A DNA stretch of 64,000 nt from Elioraea tepidiphila DSM 17972 (lineage in GTDB: Bacteria; Pseudomonadota; Alphaproteobacteria; Acetobacterales; Acetobacteraceae), in NCBI RefSeq assembly GCF_000378465.1, contig NZ_KB899928.1, positions 1 to 64,000 on the forward strand, given 5' to 3'. Shown here one piece after another: positions 19,676 to 28,487 of this stretch. The notes beneath the pieces were generated by a model that did not search any database, was not told the origin of the DNA, and saw only the letters and a list, made by a program, of their open reading frames with translations. The position numbers were made by a program, and so were the translations under genes. How positions within the stretch are numbered: the first letter of the stretch is position 1; each line of letters starts with the position of its first letter.

Positions 19676-20788
19676 ATGCAGTTCGTCGTCGTCGGTGCCG
19701 GCATCGTCGGCCTTGCGCACGCGCTGGCGGCCGCGCGTGCGGGGCTTGCGGTCACGGTCATCGACCGCGAGGCGCGCGCCAATGGCGCCTCGATCCGGAA
19801 TTTCGGCTTCGTCACGGTCACCGGCCAGCAGGCCGGTGACACGTGGCGGCGGGCCCGGCGGTCGCGCGAGATCTGGGCCGAGGTCTCGGAAGCCGCCGGC
19901 ATTCCGGTGCTGCATCGTGGGCTGTTGATGGCTGCCCGTCGGCCGGAGGCGCGCGCGGTGATCGAGGAGTTCGCCCGTGGGCCGATGGGGGAGGGTTGTC
20001 GGGTGCTGGCACCGGAAGAGCTTCCACCGCCGTTGCGGCACGGCCTGGCGGCGGCGCTGTACTCGCCGCACGAACTGCGCGTCGAGCCGCGCGAGGCCCT
20101 GCCCCGCCTGGCCGCTTGGCTGGAGGCGCATCACGGCGTCCGCTTTCTCTGGCGGACGCATGTGCGGGCGGTGGAGCCTGGCCGCGTGGATACGACCCGC
20201 GGCCCGATCCCGGCGGACCGTGTCGTCGTCTGCCCGGGCAATGACTTCCTGTCGCTGTTCCCCGAGGCGATCGCCGCGCATCGTCCGGTCCGTTGCAAGC
20301 TGTCGATGCTGCGCCTCTCCGACCCGGGCTGGCGGCTGCCGGCGGCGGTGATGAGCGACCTCGGGCTCGTGCGCTATCTCGGCTATGCGGGCGCGTCGTC
20401 GCTGCCAGTCCTGCGGACGCGCCTTGACGCCGAGCAGTCCGGGCAACTCGCGCACGGCGTCCACCTGATCGTCGTGCAGTCGGCCGACGGCACGCTCGTC
20501 GTTGGCGATTCGCATCACTACGGCGACACGCCCGATCCGTTCCTGGCCGCGGAAACCGAGGCCCTGATCCTTGAAGAGGCCCGCGCGGTGCTGCAGTTTC
20601 CCACCGCGCCAAGGGTGATCGAGCGCTGGGTCGGCGAGTATCCCTCCGCCGCGGTGCCCGCGTTCATCGCCGCACCGACACCGGAGAGTCGCGTCGTCAT
20701 GGTCACCTCGGGCACCGGCATGAGCACGGCCTTCGCACTCGCCGAGGAAACGCTTGCCTCCTTCGGCCTTGCGACGGTGCCGGCATGA
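19676..20788 (+). CDS. FAD-dependent oxidoreductase, phosphonate-operon type (aminophosphonate oxidase-like)
   Basis: A 370-residue flavoprotein of the DAO (glycine/sarcosine oxidase-like) family. The dinucleotide fold begins at residue 2 with FVVVGAGIVGLAHALAAARAG; ASIRNFGFVT and the C-terminal VTSGTGMSTAFALAEE complete the FAD domain. A TTG at 19673 precedes the chosen ATG. The stop overlaps the phnX ATG (ATGA). Family members found next to phnX have been proposed to oxidise N-methylated or free 2-aminoethylphosphonate to phosphonoacetaldehyde, the PhnX substrate. The position here supports that role; no transaminase PhnW is present. Confidence 0.82.
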   Translation: MQFVVVGAGIVGLAHALAAARAGLAVTVIDREARANGASIRNFGFVTVTGQQAGDTWRRARRSREIWAEVSEAAGIPVLHRGLLMAARRPEARAVIEEFARGPMGEGCRVLAPEELPPPLRHGLAAALYSPHELRVEPREALPRLAAWLEAHHGVRFLWRTHVRAVEPGRVDTTRGPIPADRVVVCPGNDFLSLFPEAIAAHRPVRCKLSMLRLSDPGWRLPAAVMSDLGLVRYLGYAGASSLPVLRTRLDAEQSGQLAHGVHLIVVQSADGTLVVGDSHHYGDTPDPFLAAETEALILEEARAVLQFPTAPRVIERWVGEYPSAAVPAFIAAPTPESRVVMVTSGTGMSTAFALAEETLASFGLATVPA

Positions 20789-21606
20789 CCCGCCCGGCCT
20801 ATCGCGGCCCGCTCCGGGCCGTGGTGTTCGATTGGGCCGGCACTGTGATCGATCACGGCAGCCGTGCCCCGATGGGAGCCTTCGTACGCGCCTTCGCCGA
20901 GTTCGGTGTCGCGATCTCGATCGCGGATGCGCGCGGCCCGATGGGGCTGCCGAAATGGGATCACATCATGGCGGTCGGCCGGCTGGCGCACGTCTCCGCA
21001 GCGTGGCAGGCCCGGCACGGCCACGCCTTTGGTCCCGGTGATGCCGACCGCATCTTCTCGGTGTTCGAGCCGATGACGGTCGCTGCCGTCCGCGATCATG
21101 CCGACATGATCCCCGGTGCGGTCGCGGCGGTCGCCGCCTGTCGCGCGCGCGGCCTCGCGATCGGCAGCACCACCGGCTACACCCGCCCGATCCTGCGGGA
21201 GCTGGCGCCGCTCGCTGCCGCGCACGGCTATGCACCCGACTGCCTCGTCTGCGCCGGCGACCTCGCCGCCGGCCGGCCGACACCGCTGATGATGTATCGC
21301 TGCTTTGCCGATCTCGGCGTATTTCCGCCCGAGGCCGTGGTGAAGGTGGATGACACCGCGCCGGGCATCGCCGAGGGACTCGCGGCCGGCACCTGGACGG
21401 TCGGCGTGGCGCTGACCGGCAACGAGACGGGTCTCTCGGCCGAGGAACTCGCCGCACTCGACGAGTCGGCGCGTCACCCGATCCGCGCGCGTGCGTCGTC
21501 TGTCCTGCGTGCCGCCGGCGCGCATTGGGTGATCGACTCGGTGGCCGATCTGCCCCAGCTTCTGCCGGAGATCGAGTCGCGGCTGGAACGGGGAGAGACG
21601 CCATGA
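20785..21606 (+). CDS. phnX: Phosphonoacetaldehyde hydrolase (phosphonatase)
   Basis: A 273-residue HAD-superfamily enzyme that splits phosphonoacetaldehyde into acetaldehyde and phosphate. The HAD nucleophile is D16 in VVFDWAGTVID; K57 in PMGLPKWDH is the Schiff-base Lys specific to phosphonatase; GRPTPLMMYRCF and VKVDDTAPGIAEG are further family markers. Length is normal. It overlaps both neighbours by 4 bp, so the FAD oxidase, PhnX and HD protein are made together. Confidence 0.95.
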   Translation: MTRPAYRGPLRAVVFDWAGTVIDHGSRAPMGAFVRAFAEFGVAISIADARGPMGLPKWDHIMAVGRLAHVSAAWQARHGHAFGPGDADRIFSVFEPMTVAAVRDHADMIPGAVAAVAACRARGLAIGSTTGYTRPILRELAPLAAAHGYAPDCLVCAGDLAAGRPTPLMMYRCFADLGVFPPEAVVKVDDTAPGIAEGLAAGTWTVGVALTGNETGLSAEELAALDESARHPIRARASSVLRAAGAHWVIDSVADLPQLLPEIESRLERGETP

Positions 21607-22154
21607 GCGCGATCGTGGAGGCGGTTCTGGACGTGCTCGGCGGCGAGGCGGGGGCCGCCCATTACGGCGAAGGCGTGAGCCAGCGCGAGCACGCCCTCCA
21701 GGCGGCGTGGCTCGCGGAGTGCGAGGGGGCACCGGCCGTGCTGATCGCCGCTGCGCTGATGCACGATATCGGCCATCTGCTGCACGGCCTGCCGCAGGAC
21801 ATCGCCGAGCATGGGATCGACGGCCACCACGAGGATGTCGGCGCGGCGTGGCTCGCGCGGCATTTCCTGCCCGTGGCGGTCGCGCCGGCGCGCCTGCATG
21901 TCGCGGCGAAGCGTTACCTGGTCGCCACCGAACCCGATTACGCCGCAACGCTCTCGCCTGCGTCGGTGCGGAGCCTCGCGTTGCAGGGGGGGCCGATGAG
22001 CGCCGAGGAGATCACCACCTTCCGCGCGCTGCCCGGTGCCGCCGAAGCCGTGGCCCTGCGCCGCTGGGACGATGCCGCCAAGGTGGTGGGGCTGGCCACG
22101 CCCCCGCTCTCGCGCTGGCGGCCGCATCTGCGGGCGGCGCTGCGCGCCGCGTGA
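21603..22154 (+). CDS. HD-domain protein of phosphonate operons (PhnZ-like oxygenase family)
   Basis: A 183-residue HD-fold protein. Metal-ligand motifs are H30 (VSQREHALQAA), H54-D55 (ALMHDIGH) and a later GIDGHHEDVGA. The VSQ-x-EH-x-x-QAA block is shared with PhnZ-type mixed-valent di-iron oxygenases, which cleave the C-P bond of 1-hydroxy-phosphonates. No partner Fe/2-oxoglutarate hydroxylase (PhnY) is in the window, so its substrate would have to be already hydroxylated, or the protein has another role in this branch. The start overlaps the phnX stop. Confidence 0.82.
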   Translation: MSAIVEAVLDVLGGEAGAAHYGEGVSQREHALQAAWLAECEGAPAVLIAAALMHDIGHLLHGLPQDIAEHGIDGHHEDVGAAWLARHFLPVAVAPARLHVAAKRYLVATEPDYAATLSPASVRSLALQGGPMSAEEITTFRALPGAAEAVALRRWDDAAKVVGLATPPLSRWRPHLRAALRAA

Positions 22155-22194
22155 ACGTCACTGAACGGCAACACAACCGTCACGCTTCTGTCGC
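22155..22194 (+). promoter_or_regulatory. Candidate Pho box array upstream of the aminophosphonate importer
   Basis: Four 7-mers recur every 11 bp: ACGTCAC (22155), CGGCAAC (22166), CCGTCAC (22177), CTGTCGC (22188), separated by 4-nt spacers TGAA, ACAA, GCTT. The PhoB consensus is CTGTCAT with 4-nt A/T-rich spacers at 11-bp pitch; the last two each match 5 of 7. The array lies 79 bp ahead of the binding-protein ATG. Confidence 0.5.
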
Positions 22195-22272
22195 GAGGCG
22201 CATGGGATGTTCCGGCACCGGCGGGGCGGGGACCTCGTCGGATCGGCAACGATCAACGCTGGGGACCGTCAC

Positions 22273-23289
22273 ATGCGCCGACTGCTGCTTGCCGCTGCCT
22301 GCATGCTCGCCTTCACTGCCTCGGCCGAGGCGCAGCGGACGCGGCTGACCGTCTACACCGCCTTCGAGAACGATCAGCTCCCGGTGTTCAAGCAGGCGGC
22401 CGAGCGTGCGGTGCCGGGGATCGAGGTGGTGTGGGTGCGTGACAGCACCGGCATCGTCACCACGCGCCTGCTGGCCGAGAAGGACAACCCGCGCGCCGAC
22501 GTGATCTGGGGTCTCTCCGCGTTCAGCCTGATCCGGCTCGAGGCCGAAAACATGCTCGAGCCCTATACGCCGAAGGATGCCGAGGCGCTGCGGCCGCAGT
22601 TCCGCAGCGACCGCAACCCCATGACCTGGGTCGGCCTCGATGCGTTCGTGGCCGCGGTCTGCTTCAACACCGTGGTCGCGCAGCAGCGCAACCTGCCCAG
22701 GCCCGCGACCTGGAACGATCTGCTCAACCCCGCCTATCGCGGCCTGATCGCGATGCCGAACCCGGCCTCCTCCGGCACCGGGCTGCTGACGGTCGCCGGC
22801 TGGCTCGGCACCAAGGGCGAGGCGCCGGCCTGGGACTTCATGACGCGGCTGCACGACAACATCGCCGTCTACACCCATTCCGGCAGCGCGCCCTGCAATA
22901 ACGCCGCACGCGGCGAGTACGCGATCGGCATCACCTTCGACATGCGCGCGGTGGCACTCAGGAACCAGGGCGCGCCGATCGACATCATCGTGCCGTCCGA
23001 CGGCGTGGGATTCGATCTCGAGGCCGCGGCGATCCATCGTGGCACGCGCAACCTCGACGCCGCCAAGCGGCTGATGGACTTCGCGGTCTCGAAGGAGGCG
23101 ATGGAGCTCTACGGCCGCTACTACGCGCTGCTCGGCCGCGCCGATGTGCAGCCGACGGTGCAGAACTATCCGCCGGAGTTCTCGCAGCGCCTCGCGGATG
23201 TCGACTTCGCCGCGGTCGCCGCCAATCGCGACCGCATCCTCGCCGAATGGGGCCGGCGCTTCGACGGCAAGTCCGCACCGCGCAACTGA
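22273..23289 (+). CDS. 2-aminoethylphosphonate-type ABC transporter substrate-binding protein
   Basis: A 338-residue family 1 (iron/polyamine-like) binding protein with a signal peptide ending at ASAEAQ. TVYTAFENDQLPVFKQAAE, the DSTGIVTTRLLAEKDNPRADVIWG block and MPNPASSGTGLLTV are typical of the AEP-binding proteins encoded beside phnX. It is separated from the HD gene by 118 bp holding the candidate Pho boxes, suggesting a second promoter. The transporter genes follow directly. It delivers the phosphonate degraded by the upstream enzymes. Confidence 0.87.
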   Translation: MRRLLLAAACMLAFTASAEAQRTRLTVYTAFENDQLPVFKQAAERAVPGIEVVWVRDSTGIVTTRLLAEKDNPRADVIWGLSAFSLIRLEAENMLEPYTPKDAEALRPQFRSDRNPMTWVGLDAFVAAVCFNTVVAQQRNLPRPATWNDLLNPAYRGLIAMPNPASSGTGLLTVAGWLGTKGEAPAWDFMTRLHDNIAVYTHSGSAPCNNAARGEYAIGITFDMRAVALRNQGAPIDIIVPSDGVGFDLEAAAIHRGTRNLDAAKRLMDFAVSKEAMELYGRYYALLGRADVQPTVQNYPPEFSQRLADVDFAAVAANRDRILAEWGRRFDGKSAPRN

Positions 23290-23294
23290 CGCGC

Positions 23295-24416
23295 GTGGAT
23301 ACGCCTGTCGCCCCGCAGATCGCCATCCCGGCCGCCGGAAGCACCGCGGCGGCCGAGCCCTATCTGACCGTTGAACGGGTCACCAAGCGGTTCGGTGCCT
23401 TCGTGGCGCTCGACGATGTGTCTCTCACCGTCGGCCGCGGCGAGTTCGTCTGCTTCCTCGGCCCCTCCGGTTGCGGCAAGACCACGCTTCTGCGTGCGAT
23501 CGCGGGGCTCGATCCGCAGGATGAGGGGCGCATCGTGCAGGCCGGGCGCGACATTTCCGCCCTGCCGCCCTCGGCGCGTGATTTCGGCATCGTGTTCCAG
23601 TCCTACGCATTGTTCCCGAACATGACGGTGAGCGCGAATATCGGCTACGGCCTGGTTTCGCTCGGCCGCAAGCGCAACGAGATCGAAGCGCGTGTGCGGG
23701 AGCTCCTCGCACTGGTCGGGCTCGCCGACCAGGCCTGGAAGTATCCTGCGCAGCTCTCGGGTGGTCAGCAGCAGCGAGTCGCGCTCGTGCGCGCGATCGC
23801 GATGGATCCCGGACTGCTGCTGCTCGACGAGCCGCTCTCGGCCCTCGATGCCCTGGTGCGCGCGCATCTGCGCGAGGAGATCAAGGCGCTGCAACGGCGT
23901 CTCGGCATCACCACCATCATGGTCACGCACGACCAGGAGGAGGCGCTCTCCATCGCCGACCGCGTGGTGGTGATGAACCGCGGACGGATCGAGCAGGTCG
24001 GCCCGCCGGACGCCGTCTATCGCCATCCCGAAACTCTGTTCGTTGCGGGGTTCGTCGGGCGGATGAACGCGCTGCCCGGTGTGGTCGGTGAGCGCGGCAC
24101 AATCCGCGTCGGCGAGGTGCGCATCGCCGCCGATGCGGGCAACCACCTGACCCCAGGTACGCCGGTTCAGATCTGCCTGCGGCCGGAGGATCTGCTGCCC
24201 GACGACGGCACGCATGCCGGCACGCGCCTCACCGCGACCGTGCGCGGCATCGAGTATCTCGGCTCCATTGCCCGCGCTGCCCTGGACGCTCAGGGCCTGC
24301 CGCTTGTCGTGGAGGTGCAGGACACGGCCCTGCGCCGGCTGCAACTGCGCCCCGGCGCCGCGATCGAGGTGGTCGTGCCGCCCGACCGGGTCTTGCTGTT
24401 CCCCCGGGACGCCTGA
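23295..24416 (+). CDS. 2-aminoethylphosphonate-type ABC transporter ATP-binding protein
   Basis: A 373-residue ATPase of the PotA/FbpC class with a C-terminal TOBE domain. Walker A is GPSGCGKTTL, the signature LSGGQQQR, Walker B LLLLDEPLSALDALVR, and the switch VTHDQEEALSIADRV; the C-terminal 110 residues (CLRPEDLLP and following) form the regulatory part. The likely start is GTG at 23295, 5 bp after the binding-protein stop; the open frame further left overlaps that gene. Its stop overlaps the permease ATG (TGATG). Confidence 0.9.
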   Translation: MDTPVAPQIAIPAAGSTAAAEPYLTVERVTKRFGAFVALDDVSLTVGRGEFVCFLGPSGCGKTTLLRAIAGLDPQDEGRIVQAGRDISALPPSARDFGIVFQSYALFPNMTVSANIGYGLVSLGRKRNEIEARVRELLALVGLADQAWKYPAQLSGGQQQRVALVRAIAMDPGLLLLDEPLSALDALVRAHLREEIKALQRRLGITTIMVTHDQEEALSIADRVVVMNRGRIEQVGPPDAVYRHPETLFVAGFVGRMNALPGVVGERGTIRVGEVRIAADAGNHLTPGTPVQICLRPEDLLPDDGTHAGTRLTATVRGIEYLGSIARAALDAQGLPLVVEVQDTALRRLQLRPGAAIEVVVPPDRVLLFPRDA

Positions 24417-26107
24417 TGGCGGTGGCCGCGGCCCTGCCGGTCCGGCGCGTCTGGTCCGGCGATGACCGGCTGCTCGCCGCAGGGGTCGTGCTCGCGGGAC
24501 TGTTCCTCGCCGTCGCCCTCGTGCTGCCGCTCGGCACGCTGTTCCTCAAGAGTTTCGAGGACCAGCAGGGGCGGTTCGTCGGCCTCGCCAACTATGTTCG
24601 GTACATCGAGACCCCAGCTCTTGCGGGCAGCCTATGGAACAGCCTCTGGACGGCGGGCCTGACCATGGTGATCGTCGTGCCAGCGGCGTTCGTGTTCGCC
24701 TATGCGCTCACGCGCAGCGCGATGCCGGGCAGGGGGCTGTTCCGCGCCATCGCGCTGATCCCGATCCTGGCGCCCAGCCTCCTGCCTGCATTGGCGCTCA
24801 TCTATCTCTTCGGCAATCAGGGATTCCTGCGCTCCTGGCTGTTCGGCGGCACCATCTACGGACCGCTCGGCATCATCATCTCGCAGGTGTTCTACACCTT
24901 CCCGCATGCTCTGCTGATCCTGGCGACCGCGCTCTCCGGCACCGACGCGCGGCTTTACGAGGCGGCCGAGGCGCTTCGCGCCTCGCGTATCCGGGTGATG
25001 CGCACGGTCACCCTGCCGACCGCGCGCTACGGCATGGTTTCGGCCAGCTTCGTCGTGTTCACGCTGGTGATCACCGATTTCGGCATCCCCAAGGTGATCG
25101 GCGGCTCGTTCAGCGTGCTTGCGACCGAGGTCTACAAACAGGTCGTCGGGCAGCAGAACTTCCAGATGGGCGCCGTGGTTGGCGTGGTGCTGATGATCCC
25201 CGCGATCCTTGCCTTCGGCGCCGATCAGTGGGCGCAGCGTCGCCAGGTCGCCGTGGTCGGTGCGCGCGCTGTGCCCTATGTCCCGAAGCAGCGGCCGGAG
25301 CGCGACTGGCCATTGTTCGCGTTCTGCGTGCTGGTCTCGGCCCTGCTGCTGAGCCTTGTCGGCATCGCCGCCTGGGGCAGCCTGATCACGTTCTGGCCCT
25401 GGAACCTCTCGCTGACCCTGAACAACTACGCCTTCGGCAACTTCATCAGCGCCGGCTGGGGCAGCTGGGTCAACAGCGTGCAGCTGGCGTTCTGGACCGC
25501 GCTGATCGGCGCGCCGCTGGTGTTCGCCTTCGCCTATGCGATGGATCGGGTCAGGGTGCTTGGCCCATTGAGCGACATCGTGCGCTTCATCGCCGTGATT
25601 CCGCTCGCCGTGCCCGGGCTGGTGCTCGGCATCGCCTACATCTTCTTCTTCAATGCACCGGGGAATCCGCTCGGGTTCCTCTACGGCACGCTCGGCATCC
25701 TGGTCCTCAATTCGCTCGTTCACTTCTATACCGTCGGGCACCTGGCCAGCATGACGCAGTTGAAGAGCCTCGATCCCGAGTTCGAGTCGGTCTCAGCGAG
25801 CCTGAAGGTGCCGATCTGGCGCACCTTCGCCGTGGTGACGGTGCCGATGTCGCTGCCGGTGATCCTCGATGTTGCGATCTATCTGTTCGTGAATGCGATG
25901 ACGACGGTGTCGGCGGTGGTGTTCCTCTATTCGCCGCACACGATGCCCGCCTCGGTCGCGGTGGTGCAGATGGATGAGGCGGGATTCGCCAGCGCCGCCG
26001 CCGCGATGGCGACCGTGATCCTGCTGACCTCGGCTGCGGTGAAGGGCCTGCATGTCCGGCTCGACCAGGTGCTGACGCGCCGCACGCAGGCGTGGCGGCG
26101 ACGCTGA
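24416..26107 (+). CDS. 2-aminoethylphosphonate-type ABC transporter permease, double-length
   Basis: A 563-residue permease made of two consecutive six-helix domains, as in FbpB-type and PhnU-type importers. EAA loops appear in each half: EAAEALRASRIRVMRTVTLPTA near residue 185 and ESVSASLKVPIWRTFAVVTVP near residue 460. The halves share the pattern of a periplasmic loop followed by ALIYLFG or AYIFFFN. One protein thus replaces two permease genes, matching the S-T-U organisation of phosphonate-linked AEP transporters. It ends convergent to the phosphodiesterase, 44 bp away. Confidence 0.9.
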   Translation: MAVAAALPVRRVWSGDDRLLAAGVVLAGLFLAVALVLPLGTLFLKSFEDQQGRFVGLANYVRYIETPALAGSLWNSLWTAGLTMVIVVPAAFVFAYALTRSAMPGRGLFRAIALIPILAPSLLPALALIYLFGNQGFLRSWLFGGTIYGPLGIIISQVFYTFPHALLILATALSGTDARLYEAAEALRASRIRVMRTVTLPTARYGMVSASFVVFTLVITDFGIPKVIGGSFSVLATEVYKQVVGQQNFQMGAVVGVVLMIPAILAFGADQWAQRRQVAVVGARAVPYVPKQRPERDWPLFAFCVLVSALLLSLVGIAAWGSLITFWPWNLSLTLNNYAFGNFISAGWGSWVNSVQLAFWTALIGAPLVFAFAYAMDRVRVLGPLSDIVRFIAVIPLAVPGLVLGIAYIFFFNAPGNPLGFLYGTLGILVLNSLVHFYTVGHLASMTQLKSLDPEFESVSASLKVPIWRTFAVVTVPMSLPVILDVAIYLFVNAMTTVSAVVFLYSPHTMPASVAVVQMDEAGFASAAAAMATVILLTSAAVKGLHVRLDQVLTRRTQAWRRR

Positions 26108-26151
26108 TGCTCTGAGCGATCGGCAGCGCCGGCAGCCGCCTTCGTGATCCG

Positions 26152-27570
26152 TCACGCCTCGATCATTGCATCCGGCCGGTGCGTCGCGCCGAGACGGAAC
26201 AGCCGAAGCCCGGCGCGCCCCTCGACGGGGCGGAGCTCGTCGTGATCGGGCGCGGCATCAGGGGCATTCCCCCACGCCTGCGCGAGCGGACGTCCGTCCA
26301 TTCCCTCACTCAACAGTCCGAGCAGCGCGAGCACGCTCGGGGCGATGTCGGTCAGGTCAGCCGCACCCTGCATCACGACGCCGGAGAGGATCGGGCCGCC
26401 CGCCATCGCCAGCACGGTCGCAAGCTCGCGCTCGTGCAGACCGCCATGCATGCCGCCGCCGACCGGAACATCGCCGGTATCGATCAGAGCACGACCGGGC
26501 ACGCCGCGCGGATCCGGAGCGCTCGATCCCGCGAAGGTCACCGCGAGATCCGGCGAGCGGGCGTGCCTCGCACCCAGCGTGGCAAGCGGGATCGTTCCAG
26601 GAATTCCGGCCTCGCGCGCGAGCACCAGGCCAGTCCAGGGCTGGTCGTTGAGCCAGGATGCGAGCGGCGCTGTCTCCCGCGGATCGCGCAACCAGAGACC
26701 CGGCGCGCCGCCGCCGCCGAGCGCGATCTCGGTGCCGTTGCCAAAGTCGCGCCCGGCCGCGAAGCCGCCTGCGCGCAGCGCGGCCTGAAGGTCGAGCAGC
26801 GCCTCGCCGGTGACGTGGCCGTGGTCGGAGAGGGCGAACACGACGATTCCGTCGCGGTCGGGCTGGGCATCGCGCCAGCGCAGGACTTCCGCAAAGGCCG
26901 CATCGACGTCGCGCATCGCGGTCTCGGCCTCCGCGCTGCCGACGCCGCAGTAGTGATAGGTGACGTCCGGCTCGCTCGACCAGAACGCCGCGACTGTGGC
27001 GCGCCGTTCGCCCAGCACATGCTCGATGAACAGGCGCGCCGCGTGACGGACGCGCGGCGTGTTCGGCGTCCCAGCGGGCGGTGCGGCACCAAACCGCGCG
27101 TCGAGCCCGCGCGCGGGTCCGACCGCCTCCTCCGGATGCCAGCGGAAGGCATCGAGCGCCTCGGCCTCGGGGAAGAAGGCCCGCCCGGCACCGACCGTCC
27201 CGGTCCAGACCACGTCGAGCGCGTGGCCTGCCGCGGCAAGGCGTGCGCCGAGCGACGGGACCGCAAGCAGTCGGCCATGCGCCGCGACCAGCGCATCGAT
27301 ATCGGCGGCGTGCTTGGTGTTCAGCACACGCTCGGGTGCGGCGGCCGCGTCGTAGAGACTGTTCGCGACCAGCCCGTGCGTGCCCGGCCGGCAGCCGGTC
27401 GCGAGCGAGGGGATCGCCACCCGCGTCTCGGAGGGGAACACGCTGCGCGCGTTGGCGAAGCGCGTCCCCTCGGCGACGAAGCGGGCCAGATGCGGCATGG
27501 TCGTGGGCGTGACCCGATCCGGGCGCAGGCCGTCGAAACCGAACAGGACGACTCGGGAGACGCAAGGCAT
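26152..27570 (-). CDS. Alkaline phosphatase superfamily protein, type I phosphodiesterase/nucleotide pyrophosphatase-like
   Basis: A 472-residue metal-dependent hydrolase of the NPP branch. Two-zinc site residues are seen in order: Asp in FGFDGLRPD, the probable Thr nucleophile in FPSETRVAIPS, Asp and His in EPDVTYHYCG, Asp-His in SDHGHVTG, and His in GGMHGGLHERE. No signal peptide is obvious, implying cytoplasmic action on an imported ester. It is the last gene of a long minus-strand operon, 9 bp after the DppC-type permease. NPP relatives split phosphodiesters or phosphonates (phosphonoacetate hydrolase is a distant cousin), so a phosphorus ester is the likely substrate. Confidence 0.85.
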   Translation of the reverse strand: MPCVSRVVLFGFDGLRPDRVTPTTMPHLARFVAEGTRFANARSVFPSETRVAIPSLATGCRPGTHGLVANSLYDAAAAPERVLNTKHAADIDALVAAHGRLLAVPSLGARLAAAGHALDVVWTGTVGAGRAFFPEAEALDAFRWHPEEAVGPARGLDARFGAAPPAGTPNTPRVRHAARLFIEHVLGERRATVAAFWSSEPDVTYHYCGVGSAEAETAMRDVDAAFAEVLRWRDAQPDRDGIVVFALSDHGHVTGEALLDLQAALRAGGFAAGRDFGNGTEIALGGGGAPGLWLRDPRETAPLASWLNDQPWTGLVLAREAGIPGTIPLATLGARHARSPDLAVTFAGSSAPDPRGVPGRALIDTGDVPVGGGMHGGLHERELATVLAMAGGPILSGVVMQGAADLTDIAPSVLALLGLLSEGMDGRPLAQAWGNAPDAAPDHDELRPVEGRAGLRLFRLGATHRPDAMIEA

Positions 27571-27579
27571 GGAACGATC

Positions 27580-28485
27580 CTAGCGCAGGGTCGGGTCAAG
27601 ACGATCGCGCAGCCAATCGCCGACGAGGCTGATCGAGAGCGTGGTCAGCACGATCGTGGCGGCCGGGGACAGCATGATCCACGGCGCGCGGGTGATGTAC
27701 TCGCGCCCGTAGCCGACCATGTTGCCGAGGCTGGTCATCGGCGGCTGCACGCCGAGGCCAAGGAACGAAAGCCCGCTCTCGAGCAGGATGATCTCGGGGA
27801 AGGTGAGCGTCATGGTGACGATCAGGGTCGAGGCGATGTTGGGCAGCACGTGCAGCCCGTAGATGCGCGCCGGTCCCGCGCCGAGCTGGCGCACCGCATT
27901 GGCATAGCCCTGTTCGTTCGCCGCGATCGTCAGGCCGCGCGAGATGCGCGCGTAGCGTTCCCACCCGTGAAACCCCATCAGCGCGATGAACAGCGGCAGC
28001 GCGTTGCCGAAGAAGGCGAGCACGCTCAGCGCGATGATCAGGAACGGCATCGAGGCCTGGAAGTCCACCAGTGCCAGCACGACCTGCTCGATGCGGCCGC
28101 GGAAATGCGCCGCCAGCAGGCCGAGCGAGGTGCCGAGCACGGCACTGATGATCGTTGCGCCGAAGGCGATCAGGGCGCTCATCCGGATCGAGACGATCAG
28201 GCGCGAGAGCACGTCGCGGCCGAGCTCGTCGCTGCCCAGAACATGGCGCCAGTCCCCGCCCATGAACACGGGCGGGGAGAGCCGCGCGCGCAGATCCAGC
28301 GCTGTGAACGAATAAGGCGCGAGGCTGTCGGCGAACAGGGCGACCACCAGCATGCCCGCGATCCAGACGAGGGCGAGCAGTACGGCCGGCGGCCAGGCTT
28401 CGAGGAAGCGGGTGACTGCGGAGCGCCCGCGCTCGGCTTCAGGCGGCGCCGGAAGCGTGACGGTGGCGACATTCTGCGGCGACAT
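27580..28485 (-). CDS. Peptide-type ABC transporter permease (DppC-like)
   Basis: A 301-residue permease of the OppC/DppC family. After a first helix (LLALVWIAGMLVVALFADSLAPY) comes HVLGSDELGRDVLSRLIVSIRMS, the strongest family marker, and the EAA-type loop YANAVRQLGAGPARIYGLHVLPN; ESGLSFLGLGVQPP is also diagnostic. The start at 28485 lies 2 bp after the DppB-type stop (28488). Confidence 0.93.
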   Translation of the reverse strand: MSPQNVATVTLPAPPEAERGRSAVTRFLEAWPPAVLLALVWIAGMLVVALFADSLAPYSFTALDLRARLSPPVFMGGDWRHVLGSDELGRDVLSRLIVSIRMSALIAFGATIISAVLGTSLGLLAAHFRGRIEQVVLALVDFQASMPFLIIALSVLAFFGNALPLFIALMGFHGWERYARISRGLTIAANEQGYANAVRQLGAGPARIYGLHVLPNIASTLIVTMTLTFPEIILLESGLSFLGLGVQPPMTSLGNMVGYGREYITRAPWIMLSPAATIVLTTLSISLVGDWLRDRLDPTLR

Positions 28486-28487
28486 CC

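Noticed and set aside
26143-26156. Short stem CGTGA/TCACG between convergent permease and phosphodiesterase genes
   Set aside because: Only 5 bp and no T-run; too weak to call a terminator.
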